Origin: Oxytricha trifallax | Lineage: Eukaryota > Ciliophora > Spirotrichea > Sporadotrichida > Oxytrichidae | Length of the DNA: 64,000 bases | Assembly (NCBI GenBank): GCA_000711775.1 | Contig: ARYC01000613.1 | Coordinates: forward strand, 1-64,000 | Direction of reading: 5' to 3' | Shown here: positions 36,128-49,200 of the stretch, piece after piece | How the letters are laid out: each line of letters starts with the position of its first letter | Position numbering within the stretch: position 1 is the first letter of the stretch | The notes under the pieces: model-generated | What the model was told of the DNA's origin: nothing | Databases searched by the model: none | The model's input: only the letters and a program-made list of their open reading frames with translations | Made by a program: the position numbers and the translations under genes

Positions 36128-36466
36128 TCCTTCACACATCCACTTTCCCATACCCCTCCCCACATCCAAAAAGTTTAATACTTTTAAAAAAATAAAATAT
36201 AGATATTACCAATATTTTAAATCATTTCGAGATTGTATGATTGAGAGATTTAAATTTTTTTTAATATATATTTTTCAAATAATATTATATATAAAAATAG
36301 GAAAATGGTTGTGATAAAAATTAATTTTTCAATAAACAACACTAATGTTAGTATTGTATACCATTTATTTCAAGAAAGATGTAGATTCAGACCTCGAGGA
36401 TTAAAAATATGAAATGATATAGGATATGTTATAGGGTGGGAGGATGTGGAGGGGTAACTCGGTAAG
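36128..36466. repeat. Weak inverted repeat with CCCTCC-rich tips
   Basis: A pyrimidine-rich block at 36121-36172, including ATACCCCTCCCCACATCC, is partly complementary to GGATGTGGAGGGGTAAC at 36441-36457. Could be a degenerate MITE with short terminal repeats. Confidence 0.35.
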
Positions 36467-39400
36467 AGCAACTATTAATTAAAATTATGAATACTAACAC
36501 CTTGCCATAGATCTAATTTGTTTAAAAGATAAGAATAAGTAACGGTCTAGTTCCCTGATATAAAAAGTATTCATCATAATATTAATTTTATTTTATAAAT
36601 TAGCTTTTAAATTAATATAAACATATAACATATATATTTCATGAAAGTTTTTATATTTAATAGAGCAATAAAAATATAATTTTGTATTAATTAAGGTATT
36701 TATTATTATTTTTAATTGGAAAATCAATAAGAATGATGCAGTACTTGATTGAATTATAATTATGTTTTAAAAATTAATACAAGTTGTTTTATAGAGAAGC
36801 TTTAGTAACCATTGCGAAAAAAAACACAATAAAATTGTAAATTAATTATTAATATAATAAACTTATTATATTATGACATTAAACTCTCTTACGTTTTTGA
36901 AAAATATATTAATAGAAAAACTATAAATTATAATATATTTAAATAATTATGAATAATTTTTAGTAATTTATATTATTTAAATAGTAAATTTAATGTTTAT
37001 TTAATTCATAATTTCATATTATATAAATTGCAAAAAGGCCGCTTAAATTTCTAAAATTAAAATATTAAAATAATAATATATAAATAAACACCAATAATAT
37101 ATAATCTCGTGATTTATTGCATATAAAATCATTTTGCAGACAACTCTAAAAAAAATATTAATTTCAATATCTCCGACATTTTTAATTGAATTTCGTGCAC
37201 CTTTCCTCATATTAACTTAAACATTTAAAATTGATTAAATATAATAATAAGATATAATCTTTAAAATGATTAAATTTATAATATTAAATAATGCTAATTA
37301 GCTCTAAACATACTATATAACTATAGGAGTACATAGATAATTTAATTAAAATCTATTTAAACGTAAATTAAGAATATTACTCTATATATTCAAGAATATG
37401 AAACAACTTAATCAAAATTGTCAATTTATATAAAAGTAAAATTTTAGTTACTAATAAATTTGAATTTATAAAATAACAAACATTTTATTAAATCTAAATG
37501 ATCTTAAGAAGCAGAATTCAAATTTTATATAAGATATTGAATATAATATAATATATATGTATTTATATATATATTAATAATAATGCTAAATTGATACACT
37601 TAAGCAAAGTATTTGTGTTGAAGTCATCTGCGCTCTGTTAGTTATGGTATAATTTGCTCGAAAAATTAATTTAATTTGTATATTTTGGACTAAATGAATT
37701 TATCTATCTCATAATCTGAAAATAAATCATGTTTAAAGATAACTTTATAGTATTTATATAAAGATTTTTTAAAGATAAGTTATAGTTCATTAAATTTTTA
37801 CAGTTGTTTTAATATAAATTTAGTAGCTATTAAAAATAAGAAAATAATTAAATTTACATTAAATATGAAACCATAACTTATTCGTTATTATATAACAAAT
37901 AAATTTTAAAGTAATTTCAGAAATCTATTTAAGATATAAGAATCTTATTGATTCGTAAATTTTTTATTCTCTAATATATTTACTTTTGTTAAACCTAACT
38001 TCGACAAAAGGTTAAGACTTAGTTTAAATCATTTTTAAATCAATAAATGTTTAATTTGTATAGATTAAAACAAATATTCAATAAAATAAAATTTATATAA
38101 TGATTATAAACTTTCAAATTAAAAAAAGAAAAAAATTTTGAATTCTATAATAAAAAAATATGAATTATCATTATTTATTATTATAAAATATTTTAGAATT
38201 GTGATGAAATAAAAAATTTCTGCTTTCCAAGAGTGACTTGCTTCATCTCGATAAAAGATGGATATGCAAAATAATTATTATATTATATTGAGAAATAGTA
38301 TAGTTGATCAATAATAATTAAAATCCTAAATTTTTTCAGAAGATTATAAAAAATTATTATATTGGATTTTCTATCTGAAATCTAATGTTTCTATTTATTT
38401 ACAAATAATAAAATGTTTATGCTTTGCTTTTTTCAATAATAATTTCAATAATTAAATGCAATTATTGATTTAGTTTTAATGCTTTTGTTTATGAATTATA
38501 GTATCTAACTCAAACCATATTTTTTATATTTTTAAGTAAGCAAGTGAAATGAAGAAAGATTTACTGAAGCTATTTTGTCTCTTTTTTAAATATTTATTAT
38601 AAATGACTGTTTAAACTATAAAAACATCGTATTTTGATTATTTGAGAGTCTTAATTATTGTGTTTATCAATCAAACTTTGTCAATTTTAACTTATAACAT
38701 TTATAAGCAAAATATTTGACCTTTAGCCACCAATAGTAGAAATAAATAGGATTAAATTACATAATGGTCAATCTGGATAGACATCAAATAATTTTTGCTT
38801 GTTTAAGAAGCAAACATTGGAAGTAAAACTATAATTAAATTTTCAAAATTGATAAAAAATATAATGATAAATCAAATTAAATACATAAAATTATAATTAA
38901 TTAAACTCTGAAAAAGCCAACTGTGATATTAAAGTTTCTATGATAAAATACATGCATTAAAAAAGTTAAAGATTCTAAAATACTATAACTCAGAGCAAAT
39001 TTTGTTTATATGTTGTTTTATTAAGCTAATTATCAATTCCTTAAATTACTGAAATTCAATTCTTTTTTAACTACCTACAGAAGTGTCTCCCATTTAAAAA
39101 ACTCCTTATATTAAAATCCTAAATCAAAAGGTATACATAAATTGAATAATCGATTAGGTTTTAAATATTGCTTCGTTTTTATTAGAATTGTCATTTTTAA
39201 TGATTAAATTATAATTTTTTTATAATAAATATTTAATTATAAGTACTTTTTATATATGTATATTTAATTATATTTTATAGAATTAATTAATTTATTAAAA
39301 TGTCAAAATTCATAATTAATAATAAAATTTTAGAATATATTAATTATTTCTTTTAAATATATTTAGAAATAATTTTAAATATTTAAGAAATGAACATATA

Positions 39401-41935
39401 TAGTTATCTCTTGTCTGCATCTTGATTACAATTAAAAGATCCAATATAAAGTAATGTAAATATTCTCTGATTTTTGACAATAAAATAAGGTTTCTACTAA
39501 ATAATATTTTTTTAGAGAGTAAATGCCTCATTTAAAATATTTTTTAGATACTCATTAAGTCTTTTAAGAATTTAAATTTTTAATAGTCATAGTTTTAGTT
39601 TAATATAAATTAATTTAAATTCATCAACAACCCTGATTTTAAGCAAATCAATATTTAACTTATATCAACAAATTGTTGACATCTCTGTAATAAGATCAAA
39701 ATGTAAAATAGACTTTAGAGAGTAGGTTTTTGCATTATATTTTTAGAAATCCTAATAATTTTTTTTCATTTTTATTTTCGCTGTGTTACTGGCCATATTT
39801 AAAAATAAAATATATATTCGTTTCATTTAGTCTTATCTAATAATTTTAAGGATAGGTTCCTCTTTATCAGCTGTTTAAATAGCTATAAGCTATTTAAATT
39901 CAGTGAATTTTTAAAGTTTATTTTAATGAGAACTAAAAATTAGCTACTTATTATTACTAAACAAGTACCATACAGTCATGATAATAATTATAATAAATAG
40001 TTTTAACTCATTATTATATATTTAAAAGACTTTGATCAATACAATTAAATTGTAATCTAAAAAGTAGTTAAAAAGAGGGAATTTAAATCTGCTGATGCAA
40101 GATTAATATAAGTATATAACTAGCTGATTAAGTAACTAATATATATTAAAGATTTTTTTACAAAATATATGTTATTATAAAATTCTAATCTCTTATTTTA
40201 ATATATTCATCATAATTAGTGGAATGTCTGTTTTTATATTTAAAAAAAAATATTTAAAAAAACAAGAGTTTTCACTATATAAAATTCTTCCTAGCAACTA
40301 GCAAATTTGAAAATCTTTTAAAATAAAATAAAATCTTAAATGCAAAATGAAAGGGATAACCTAATAATTATCATAAAAATTCAAATTCAAATTAATGGAT
40401 AAAACTCAAAAATAACAATATAGTACAAACTTTAGTAATAGGGAGATAATTTTTAAAATGATAAAATTATAAAAACTATAATTTGATTGCATCAAAAGAT
40501 TTCAACTTTGTATTAAATCGTTTAAATATGCAATTATTGAATTGATAAGTATTTATTTCTGTATTATAAGTTATAAAAATTTAAACTATATTGTACTCAT
40601 GGAGTTTTATTTGTTTTAACTATATATTTAAACATATAAATCAAGTTAAAATAAGAATTACCTTATTCAATAGCAATTTAATTTACAAATATATTAAAAG
40701 ATGATGTTAATTAATTGTATTAACTATTATTAATTTTTTTAAAAAAAGATGCACATAATTATCATTAAACTAACACAACTTTCTTAAAAGAAATTTATTA
40801 TACTATTGTTAATATTTTTCAAAATAAATTCATCAGAATACAATATTAACCCCAAAACAAGTTATATTATAAATATAAAATACTAATTACATTTATTTTA
40901 GCAAATTGTATTGCAAAATGCTTAAAAAAATATAATTTTATTAAGTTTAAACACCAATATGCATTATTATTATTTAATATAATTAATTTTACTAACAATT
41001 TAAACAATAGAACTCAATAGAAAATTTAAATTTTATAATAATAGTATTTTTAAGAGAAAAATAAAATATTTTAATAATAATAACATTTATTTATAATTAA
41101 TTCTAATTGGAGTTCCAATATTCCTATTTTATAAATAATCATAAAAATAAAATTAAAGTATGTATAGATTAACTTGATGTCAATTGCTAATTTTATTTTT
41201 TAATTTTTTAAAATTATTATATGTATTTATTATTTAAATATATAATTCATTTATAATTATTAAGTTACATTTTTAAAATTATAATAATATAAGCTTTTTT
41301 AATAGTTTATAATCATAAATTTAATATATGTATATTTAATAAATTACTGCGTTTAGACCTTATCTTTAAAGGAATTAATATAGGATAGGTTTGTTTGATA
41401 AGTTAAGATATAAAATAGAGTGTTCATGCATCTAAACGAAATTATAAAATCATGATTAAAAAATTGCTTTATATACTTAATATTAAATAATCAAATCAAA
41501 TTTGTACATGCATTAATTTAACTATTTTTAATATAAATTATCAATTAATAATTTAATTATAAGATTAAACTTTTTAATAGGATCCTGCTTACAAAATTAA
41601 AGAGTTGGCAAAAGAACAAACAATAAATATATATATATATATTGATAAATTTACTAATCAACACTATTATTATTTTAAAAATCATAATGTTTTTCAATAG
41701 ATTTTTTTGGCCAAAATAGTGTAATTATTTTATTATATAATAAAAATTGGAATATTAAAAATAGTTAATTAATAATTCCTTAAAGACTTATATGAAATAA
41801 TAAATAGAGTAGATTATGAAATTATCATAATATAAAATTCCCTATATTTAAAATCCAAAATTTATCAATAAAATAAATTGCAAATGAAATATTTTTGATA
41901 ATTAATATAAAACTATTTTGGGGGTTTAACTTTTA
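36467..41935. other. AT-rich DNA, nothing firmly supported
   Basis: Long, very AT-rich stretch. Faint coding-like fragments appear near 37600-37670 (minus) and 38760-38830 (plus), but they are too short to call. Confidence 0.5.
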
Positions 41936-42004
41936 AGTTGAATTTGCTAATTGGAAAGTCTGTGCTAACAACAGCATTAAACTGATGTGCACATTAACAT
42001 CCAT
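41936..42004 (-). CDS. Possible first MDS with hydrophobic N-terminus
   Basis: From ATG at 42004 the minus strand reads MDVNVHISLMLLLAQTFQLA then NSTQKLNPQ before entering AT-rich sequence. The hydrophobic start could be a signal peptide. Upstream to about 42090 the sequence is less AT-biased, as for a leader. Weak evidence. Confidence 0.25.
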
Positions 42005-44328
42005 GCTGACACACCGGTCTGATATTAAATATGTTTGAATTATTCTAGAGGATTTATTTCGTATCTCCAGGTTAATTTAATGGTAAAAACTAACTAATTA
42101 AGTTGTAATTCTGGACTTTTAAACTGTTGAAGTATTAATAGTTGGGTCTTATTAGTTATAAACAATGTGTTTATTGAATTGCATTGAATAGTATTGAGAA
42201 ACAGGTGTTGTTTATAAATCTTTTTTTACTTATAATGCCTTTTTTAATATAAAATGAATTTAATTATAATTATAATTTAATAATAAATTCTAGTATTGAT
42301 ATTTTAATTAATTGTAATTAATTATATTAATAAATTTATTCCTACAAAAAACTGAGATCTTAAAGTATTTTTAATGTATAAAATATTTCGATTTTAGACC
42401 CAAAAAATTATCAAAACTGAAAAATTGATTACCGGCTTTTCTAATAATTGTATCATAATGGATAAATTTTAGTTTATTAATTTAGTGGTATTCACAATTC
42501 TTAACTAGAAAGATCCTCATTAAAAATACAGTAAAATTTCTCAAATATTTCATACCAGCTAATTCATTGTTTATACCAATCAAATAATTTAGCATCAAAT
42601 GAATTTCTATTAAATTTTTTACCTATCTTTTATCTCTAATTGTAGTTTCTTATTATAATAGTGATCATATAAAAAACTCTTATAATGCCAAGTCTTAGTT
42701 TAATAGTACCAATTAACACATTAATCTATGATTACCAGAAAGAAAAATAATTTAACTATTCATATTTACTAATGATATAATTTTATCATATAAACCATTT
42801 CTTCTTTCATGATAGCTATTATTTTTAATGATCACTAAATAAGATCCTGATTTTATAGATGAAGAAGGTAAATAAGAGCTTATTTAACCATTAAATTCTA
42901 AATCAAACTAGAATATTATTTGAATTTATTTATTATAAAGAGAACAAATAAATATATTTATATGAAATCTTCACAAACATAATTATTTTATTATTATTTT
43001 TAAAGTATTTTATATCTTTTAAAAATATAATTAAAGCTTTTTATTGATATAATAAATTTATAGACAGAGGAATTTTGATTTATAAATTTAACTAAAAAAT
43101 AATTAATATTTTTAGTTATATTTAAAGTTATGGTGCTAAAAATAATTATTTAATTATAAAAGCTTATAGAAATTTTATAATTAGACATTAAATTTTGGAG
43201 TCAATTTATTACACATATTAATTATATCATTCAGAAATTAATTATCCATAAATATATATTAATAAAGTTTAAATCATAATTTAAAAATTAATATCGAATA
43301 TTATATAGATAACTGTTGTGGTTGATTTTCATTTTAGAGAGGTTTCCTACATTAGATTATGAATTAAGATGCTGAGTTTCCTAGATTTAGCTGGTTCTCT
43401 CTAGATTTAGCTTGATATATTATTTCAAATTTTATAATCATATTAATTTTAATAAATAAATAAACATAATAATTATTTAATAATACTCTTATATTAATTA
43501 ATATTCCAAATTATTTATTTATGACTCTCAAGTACAAATATTATAAAATTATGCATTGCAATTCACTTTATTATTAATTAATAATATTTATTTTTTAGAA
43601 TTTAATTGTAAATTATATTCCATGAGGAAGATTAATGTTCAATTGATATAAAAAGTATTATAAAATTTACAGAATTTAGAGTTATAATATATTCATGAAA
43701 GGAAAATGGTTAAAACACATTTTATTATTAAATTATTTAATATGAAATATTCTTTATAAGCAATAAATTACATTCTATATTTTATTTATTAATTTTATAA
43801 AATCATAGGCTATTCTATTGTTTATAACAATATATATTATAACAAATTCTATTTAAAAGAAATTATAAATATTTTTTCATGTAATACTTTTACAATATTA
43901 CTGTGATTGGAATATAATTTTATGAAATTAATTGTGTACATTATTATCATACATAATAATCTTAATAGATTTAATAATACATTTTGTTGTCTTAACCACA
44001 ACTTAAATCATAAACACTAAATTGTGATTAAGAATATTCAGGAACTAATTTATAATCATTATTTACATGCTTTGATTTTTAACTATCATATAATTATATA
44101 TCATATGTAAAACATAAATTATTAAATATATTTATAAAAATAAATTAAAACTTTTTATTGAAAACAATAAAATTATGATGTGAAGATTGGTTAATTAAAT
44201 TAATCATAAAATAAATTACTTAGAAGAATTCATTTATTAGTAAATGTTTAATAATAGATACTTTAGAATTTTTAATTATATTTTTATTAAGTAATAATAT
44301 CATAACATTTATAAATGTTATTTAGGTA
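42005..44328. other. AT-rich DNA, no gene seen
   Basis: Only a 12-bp direct repeat CTAGATTTAGCT (43381 and 43401) stands out. Confidence 0.5.
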
Positions 44329-44962
44329 TTGTGGAGTGCTGACTTCGACAAGCTCTTTGATGCTTTCAATGAGGAGGTTGCCAAGAACAGACTGAATGGT
44401 GTTGGTTACCGCTTTTCAAAGCCCAAGTCAGAGAAGGATGCCAAGGTTGTGAAGGGAACTTCAATCTCAGGAGACGAAGGTGTGGACTCAGGATCAACTC
44501 AAACTGACAAAATTAATCACACAGTTTTATCCCTATTAATAGGCTATTCATATAGAGTATATGAAAAAATATAAAGGGACAAAGGACCCAAGCCAGATGG
44601 AGCTGTGAGCTCTTCAGACACTGAATTGAATAACAACAAAGCTCCAAGTGATCAAGCTGTGATCGATGAGGAAGAAGGAGTTCGTTCAGGCTAAGATGGA
44701 TCTCACTCAGAGAAAGACGGAGATGAAGGCGATGACGAGGGAGATTTAGAGCAGCTTAAACATGGCAAGAGAGTAGACAAGGATCAGAAGATCAACAACA
44801 GTCAAGATGAGGAGGCCATCCAACAAGATCACGATGAAGGAGTCCAGACTAATGCAACAATTAAATTTAAATAGTTATTGGCTTATTTTACATAAAAATT
44901 TTATAAATGTTGTAATAAAATATTTTACAACCATCACCGTAGACTTGACCAATCAAGAATGA
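44329..44962 (+). CDS. C-terminal part of an acidic protein, two IESs
   Basis: Opens near 44329, probably at an MDS or exon border, with no start codon found. After removal of two IESs it gives 162 residues ending at TGA 44960-44962. Segments: WSADFDKLFDAFNEEVAKNR, LNGVGYRFSKPKSEKDAKVV, then a Ser/Asp/Glu/Gly-rich low-complexity tail and the end TNATITVDLTNQE. Both IES removals preserve the frame; the second creates the natural stop. Probably a soluble, largely disordered protein. Family not recognised. Confidence 0.65.
44506..44577. other. IES, pointer GACAAA
   Basis: GACAAA at 44506-44511 and 44578-44583 flank AT-rich DNA in an otherwise GC-richer coding region. Excision (72 bp) joins ...GSTQTD to KGPKPDGA... 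in frame. Confidence 0.75.
44855..44927. other. IES, pointer CAAC
   Basis: CAAC at 44855-44858 and 44928-44931. Excision (73 bp) changes frame so that the protein ends TITVDLTNQE at TGA 44960. Confidence 0.7.
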
Positions 44963-45113
44963 GACCATCAACAGAGACTATCCCTAACTATTTGAGAGTA
45001 AGTATAATTCATTGAATTTTATTCACTCAGTCTAATTCATATTTATTTAGACCTTAACTTATGCCTATCTATCAATATCATTATGAATGAATCATCATTA
45101 AACTTAACTATGA

Positions 45114-45996
45114 ATGAAAAGAGAGAGCAACTACTACTATGAGACACACTTTTAACTGCTGGCTCTGCTATATAGACTTTACTCTAAGCTTCATCATTAC
45201 TGACTAAGTAATGTGGGACCATACTTTTGAAAGATACAACTGAGAAGAATTTGAACTGCTTTCTGTTAAGCTCAGAGAAGAGGGTGGAAGTATAGTTTTC
45301 TTTCTCGCATTAACTTGACTAGCCAGATACCACTATAACAATATAAAAATAAGACTTATAACTGGCTAGTTAAGTTAATTCAAGGAGGAGGCTACTTTGA
45401 GAGCTATCTGGAGAAGGATTAAAGAGGCAACTTGTACAAATATCAGAAACTTTAAGCCAACTAAATGTATCTTTTTATTCTCATAAAAGCTTGAGTATCA
45501 AAAAGGTTGGTTTAAAAGTTCAGGGATACCTTGATAAAACCTGTTAAGTTATCCCTGACTTGGACTATTTCTCTTTTGAAAAAATAAAGTTTTAATTTGT
45601 AAGCAAATTATTGATTTACATTATTTTATAGTTTTGATATCTTTTGATCCTCTTGCTGAGAGTAGAAAGTATAATTAAGTGAAGCTTAAGTACTGATTTA
45701 TATAGTGCAAGTTGTCTTACCTTCTAGGATATGCTTTTTAAAGTAGTTAAATCTTAGATAGAGAGAAAACTATACTTCTACACTTTCAACAACTTTCAAG
45801 AGTATCTGAGTCTATTAGTAGAGTAAGCCAACCAACTACCATCACTACGAGAACTAGTTTCATAAGATTTGAGAGAAGAGATTGGTCTGAAAACTATGAC
45901 AAGAGACTAGCAGACACCCTCGATTCAAGAAGGAGAGACAAGAGTCAGAGAGATTCAGGAAATCGGGGTGAGAGGTGGGACTAGTTAAGAGTGTGA
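45114..45996 (+). CDS. Complete 187-aa unknown protein, three IESs and one intron
   Basis: ATG at 45114, TGA at 45994-45996. The germline frame is broken repeatedly. Removing three pointer-flanked inserts (100, 124 and 68 bp) and a 27-nt intron leaves exactly 188 codons. The product begins MKRESNYYYETHFQLLSVKL and continues SGEGLKRQLVQISETLSQLN, VGLKVQGYLDKTCQVIPDLD, KLSYLLGYAFQSSQILDREK and HFQQLSRVSESISRVSQ. It ends in a basic, Arg/Asp-rich tail (FERRDWSENYDKRLADTLDS, then RGERWDQLRV). The first two thirds look alpha-helical. No family recognised; could be a small structural or adaptor protein (inference). It follows the previous gene by 150 bp on the same strand. Confidence 0.75.
45154..45253. 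other. IES, pointer AACTGCT
   Basis: AACTGCT at 45154-45160 and 45254-45260; 100 bp removed. The insert is less AT-rich than typical IESs and contains its own misleading open frame. Confidence 0.65.
45275..45398. other. IES with internal hairpin, pointer GAGA
   Basis: GAGA at 45275-45278 and 45399-45402; 124 bp removed, joining LLSVKLRE to LSGEGLK. Inside, 45310-45326 and 45362-45378 form a 17-bp inverted repeat with one mismatch. Confidence 0.6.
45572..45639. other. IES, pointer TCTTTTGA
   Basis: TCTTTTGA at 45572-45579 and 45640-45647; 68 bp of AT-rich DNA removed, joining DLDYFSF to DPLAESRKY in frame. Confidence 0.75.
45679..45705 (+). other. Probable 27-nt intron
   Basis: GTGAAG to TATATAG with an in-frame TGA inside; removal keeps the frame (RKYNQ then CKLSY). 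Confidence 0.55.
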
Positions 45997-46225
45997 GGCA
46001 AAGTGTAGTTGTGCTCTCTTTTTAGATCACTTAATCATCAATAACCCTTAATTTATTAAAATTTAAATAAACATGCATTTAATATATATATATTTTTACT
46101 GTCTTTTTACTTTTTCTTGATATTTAATATAAAAACACCATATTAAATCTTCTTTGGATTATAATTACTAATATTTATTAAATGTAAAGATAAAGTAGAT
46201 TAAAAAAATATATAATAATATTCAT

Positions 46226-49200
46226 TCACAAATCAGGATCGTTATACATTTACACATATAAATTGCTTTCTTAATGTTAATTCTATTTCGAATGAGTTTG
46301 CTTATAAATTGTATCCTCATTCCTTTTAAACATAGGAGTCTGATTTATGGATTTAAATTCATACTCCGCTTTGTCATTCTCTGTTAAATTGTCGTTATCA
46401 AAGTCATTGTAGCTTTCTGAATGAAGATAAGGATGTGGTTAAGGCTAAGGCATTTAAATCCTAATATGTTTGATTAATAATATAATAAAATTATTATTTT
46501 TCAATGAATAACTAATTATTGAAAACATATTGACTTAAAATGAATTAACTATTTAATTCGAATTCAAATAAGAAATAAAAGTAAAAATTGGGTTAAGATT
46601 GGCGCATTCGATTGTTACTAAGCTGATATTTGATTATAAGTCTAGGGACAAAGAAGCAAATCTGGTGGAGTGGAGAGCCCATCTAACAACTCCTCATCCT
46701 CCTCATTTTCTTCATTGAAATTATCAGTGTCTATTAGGAATTGTTGATAATCGAATGTTTTATGCGTGTTCTTTCTAGTCTAGGGCATTTTGTTTACAAA
46801 TTGTGAAGGTCTAATGTTTTCAGCTGATTTTCTAGCTTGCATGTTCATTTTCTTGAGCACTTGCTCGTGTTAATCCAAAACATTATGAGTGTGGTAAATC
46901 ACGTTGGAGTTTCCTGAAATGTTCTCTTCAGCACTTGCTTGATTTGTTGAGATGCCGTGACTGTTGTTATTTGAGTTTGTGAAGGTCTCGTTTGAGAGAG
47001 TGTTGTTGAAGCTCATTTGGTTCAAGTTGAAATTTAAAGTTTGATTCTCTTGTTAAACTCTTTATTGTTATAAGTAAAACCCTTTTCTTGATTTAATAAG
47101 AACACAAAATTAATTAATAAAGCGTGTTTTTAATACATTAACATATATAATTATATAGTAAAGCCTATATATAAATTTTATTTATGTGCTTTGGAATAAA
47201 CCTTTAATTTTACTAATCCTGTTTTAATTAAAGTGTTTTACTAAAGATCCTAAGCTTTTAATTCTCTAAACTTATGCGATTCCTCGCTCTCTCTGATAGC
47301 TGACTTAGATTTCGATTGCCTCAATGAACTTTAATTCAGCCCTGAAGATAACTTTCCCAATGAATTTTTTCTTGACTTTCTTTTCTCTTCTTTTTGCATA
47401 ATCTTAAGTTTCAAGTTATTCAGCTCTTCTGATACTAATCCAAGATTGTTGAAAACATAGTCTGATATCAGTTTTAGTGGACTATTCATATCTCTTTATG
47501 ATATTTGGTTTCCAGAAAAATTCAAGAGCTCTTGAAGTTTATGAACTTTTTCAATTATTTGATTGGTAAACTTATACAGACTGAGGAAGTTTTCTTGTTC
47601 AAATCTTAGTTCCTTCAAGTATTTCTTAGTTTAACCTCTGTATTTCTATTTTAACTTGGTATAGTTACTAACATCTCCAAACAATAAGCTCATAAGTTAT
47701 CTCTCGCTTTCACTAATAATAAAACAGTCGTTTTCCTTTCTCTAAGCTCCACTGAATTAATTGTATTTCTTAGACATTAGGAAGTTAGACAACATTTAGA
47801 TCAATTTATCTAACTATTACACATTAGGCTAACCCTGAGCTATAATTCTTAATCTGTCAAAATCAATCTTTAATTTATCAATTTGTTAAAGAAGCTTAGT
47901 TTTATCAAGTAGCAATGAAGTAATTTCTTATCTTTGATTTTCAATAGTGTTTATATTACTCTCTTGAGTTCCAAAAATTTACTAAAGCTCTATTGCTTTT
48001 TGATTCGCTTAAGTCAAAACATTATCATGTGTATCTATTATCTACTGCATCTCTAAGATTTAAGCTTCTAGCTTTTTAATTTTTTAATTTCTCTACTATA
48101 ATTCCTTAGCCATGTTTTAGGTCTAATTAAAGTGGTAATTCTGCTCTGCTATAGATCTTGGAGATTTACCTAATATATTAGTTTGTGAAGCTGTAAGACC
48201 AAGCTGTAAATTTTACTGCCCTGCTCTTGGAGTCTAGCTACTCAGATATTGATACATTTTAAGAGAACCTTTTTTTAGTTTATCTTTCATACCATTTCTC
48301 GATGAATTTGAAGGATTTCTATTGCTGGTTTTCGTGGCTTAGATATTTTAATCTTCTTATTAGAAGAAATCATCGAAATGAACTTATTTTAGATTTTCTT
48401 GGTTTTCTAATTGTCCTTGCACTTGCATATCTTTACTGAGCAACTATTTAAAATTTAGCAATATATTTTGAAACAAACAAACATTCACAGATTATTATAA
48501 TTATAAACTAAGTGATAATATCTTGGCATCCATTAATTCTATGAATAACTTCATCAAGTCTAAAATCTACACTCTCATTTTAAGGGTACCTATTAATTAA
48601 CTTTTGCACTTATGGATTCACATATTTAATTTGATCAAGCTCTTTGAACATATCCAAGAATATTATCATATTATAAGACTACTCTCTTATAATTTGATCA
48701 ATCATCTAAAATTACTGCTACAAGTTCTAAAATCTAAGGATAATAAAAAAAATAAAAATCACACATAAATATTTTTTATAGGATATCTTCTTTCTATTGC
48801 TTGCTTTTAAAATTCTAAACATAGAATTAGACAACTTCCAAAACCTCACTTCTTTTATAGTCCCCAGTTTGATTTAATAAATCAAGCTTTAAGAACCCTT
48901 TCTAAAATTGATCCTTAGAGAAGCTCAATATGTCATACTAGAGAGAATTTCTTAATTTTGTTTGATCTTTTACATTATTATCTTAAATTTAGTTTTTAGA
49001 AGATTTTTATTCTTGCTTGACTTTATCCTTCTAAACTATTATCTTTTTCCCCTTTAAAGAATCCTGATGTCTTTTGGAATGATCAGTTTGTTAAGTTTGA
49101 TAATTTGAAAGTTTAGAACCGTTTTTAATATTAATATTGGTTTTTGATTGAGACTTTGAGACAATCTTTTTACCTACTTCATGAGAACGTCTCGTATCCT

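Noticed and set aside
46461..46618. IES with pointer CTTAACC in the same region.
   Set aside because: A 7-bp direct repeat exists, but using it would shift the frame into a stop; the CTTAG pointer or an intron fits better.
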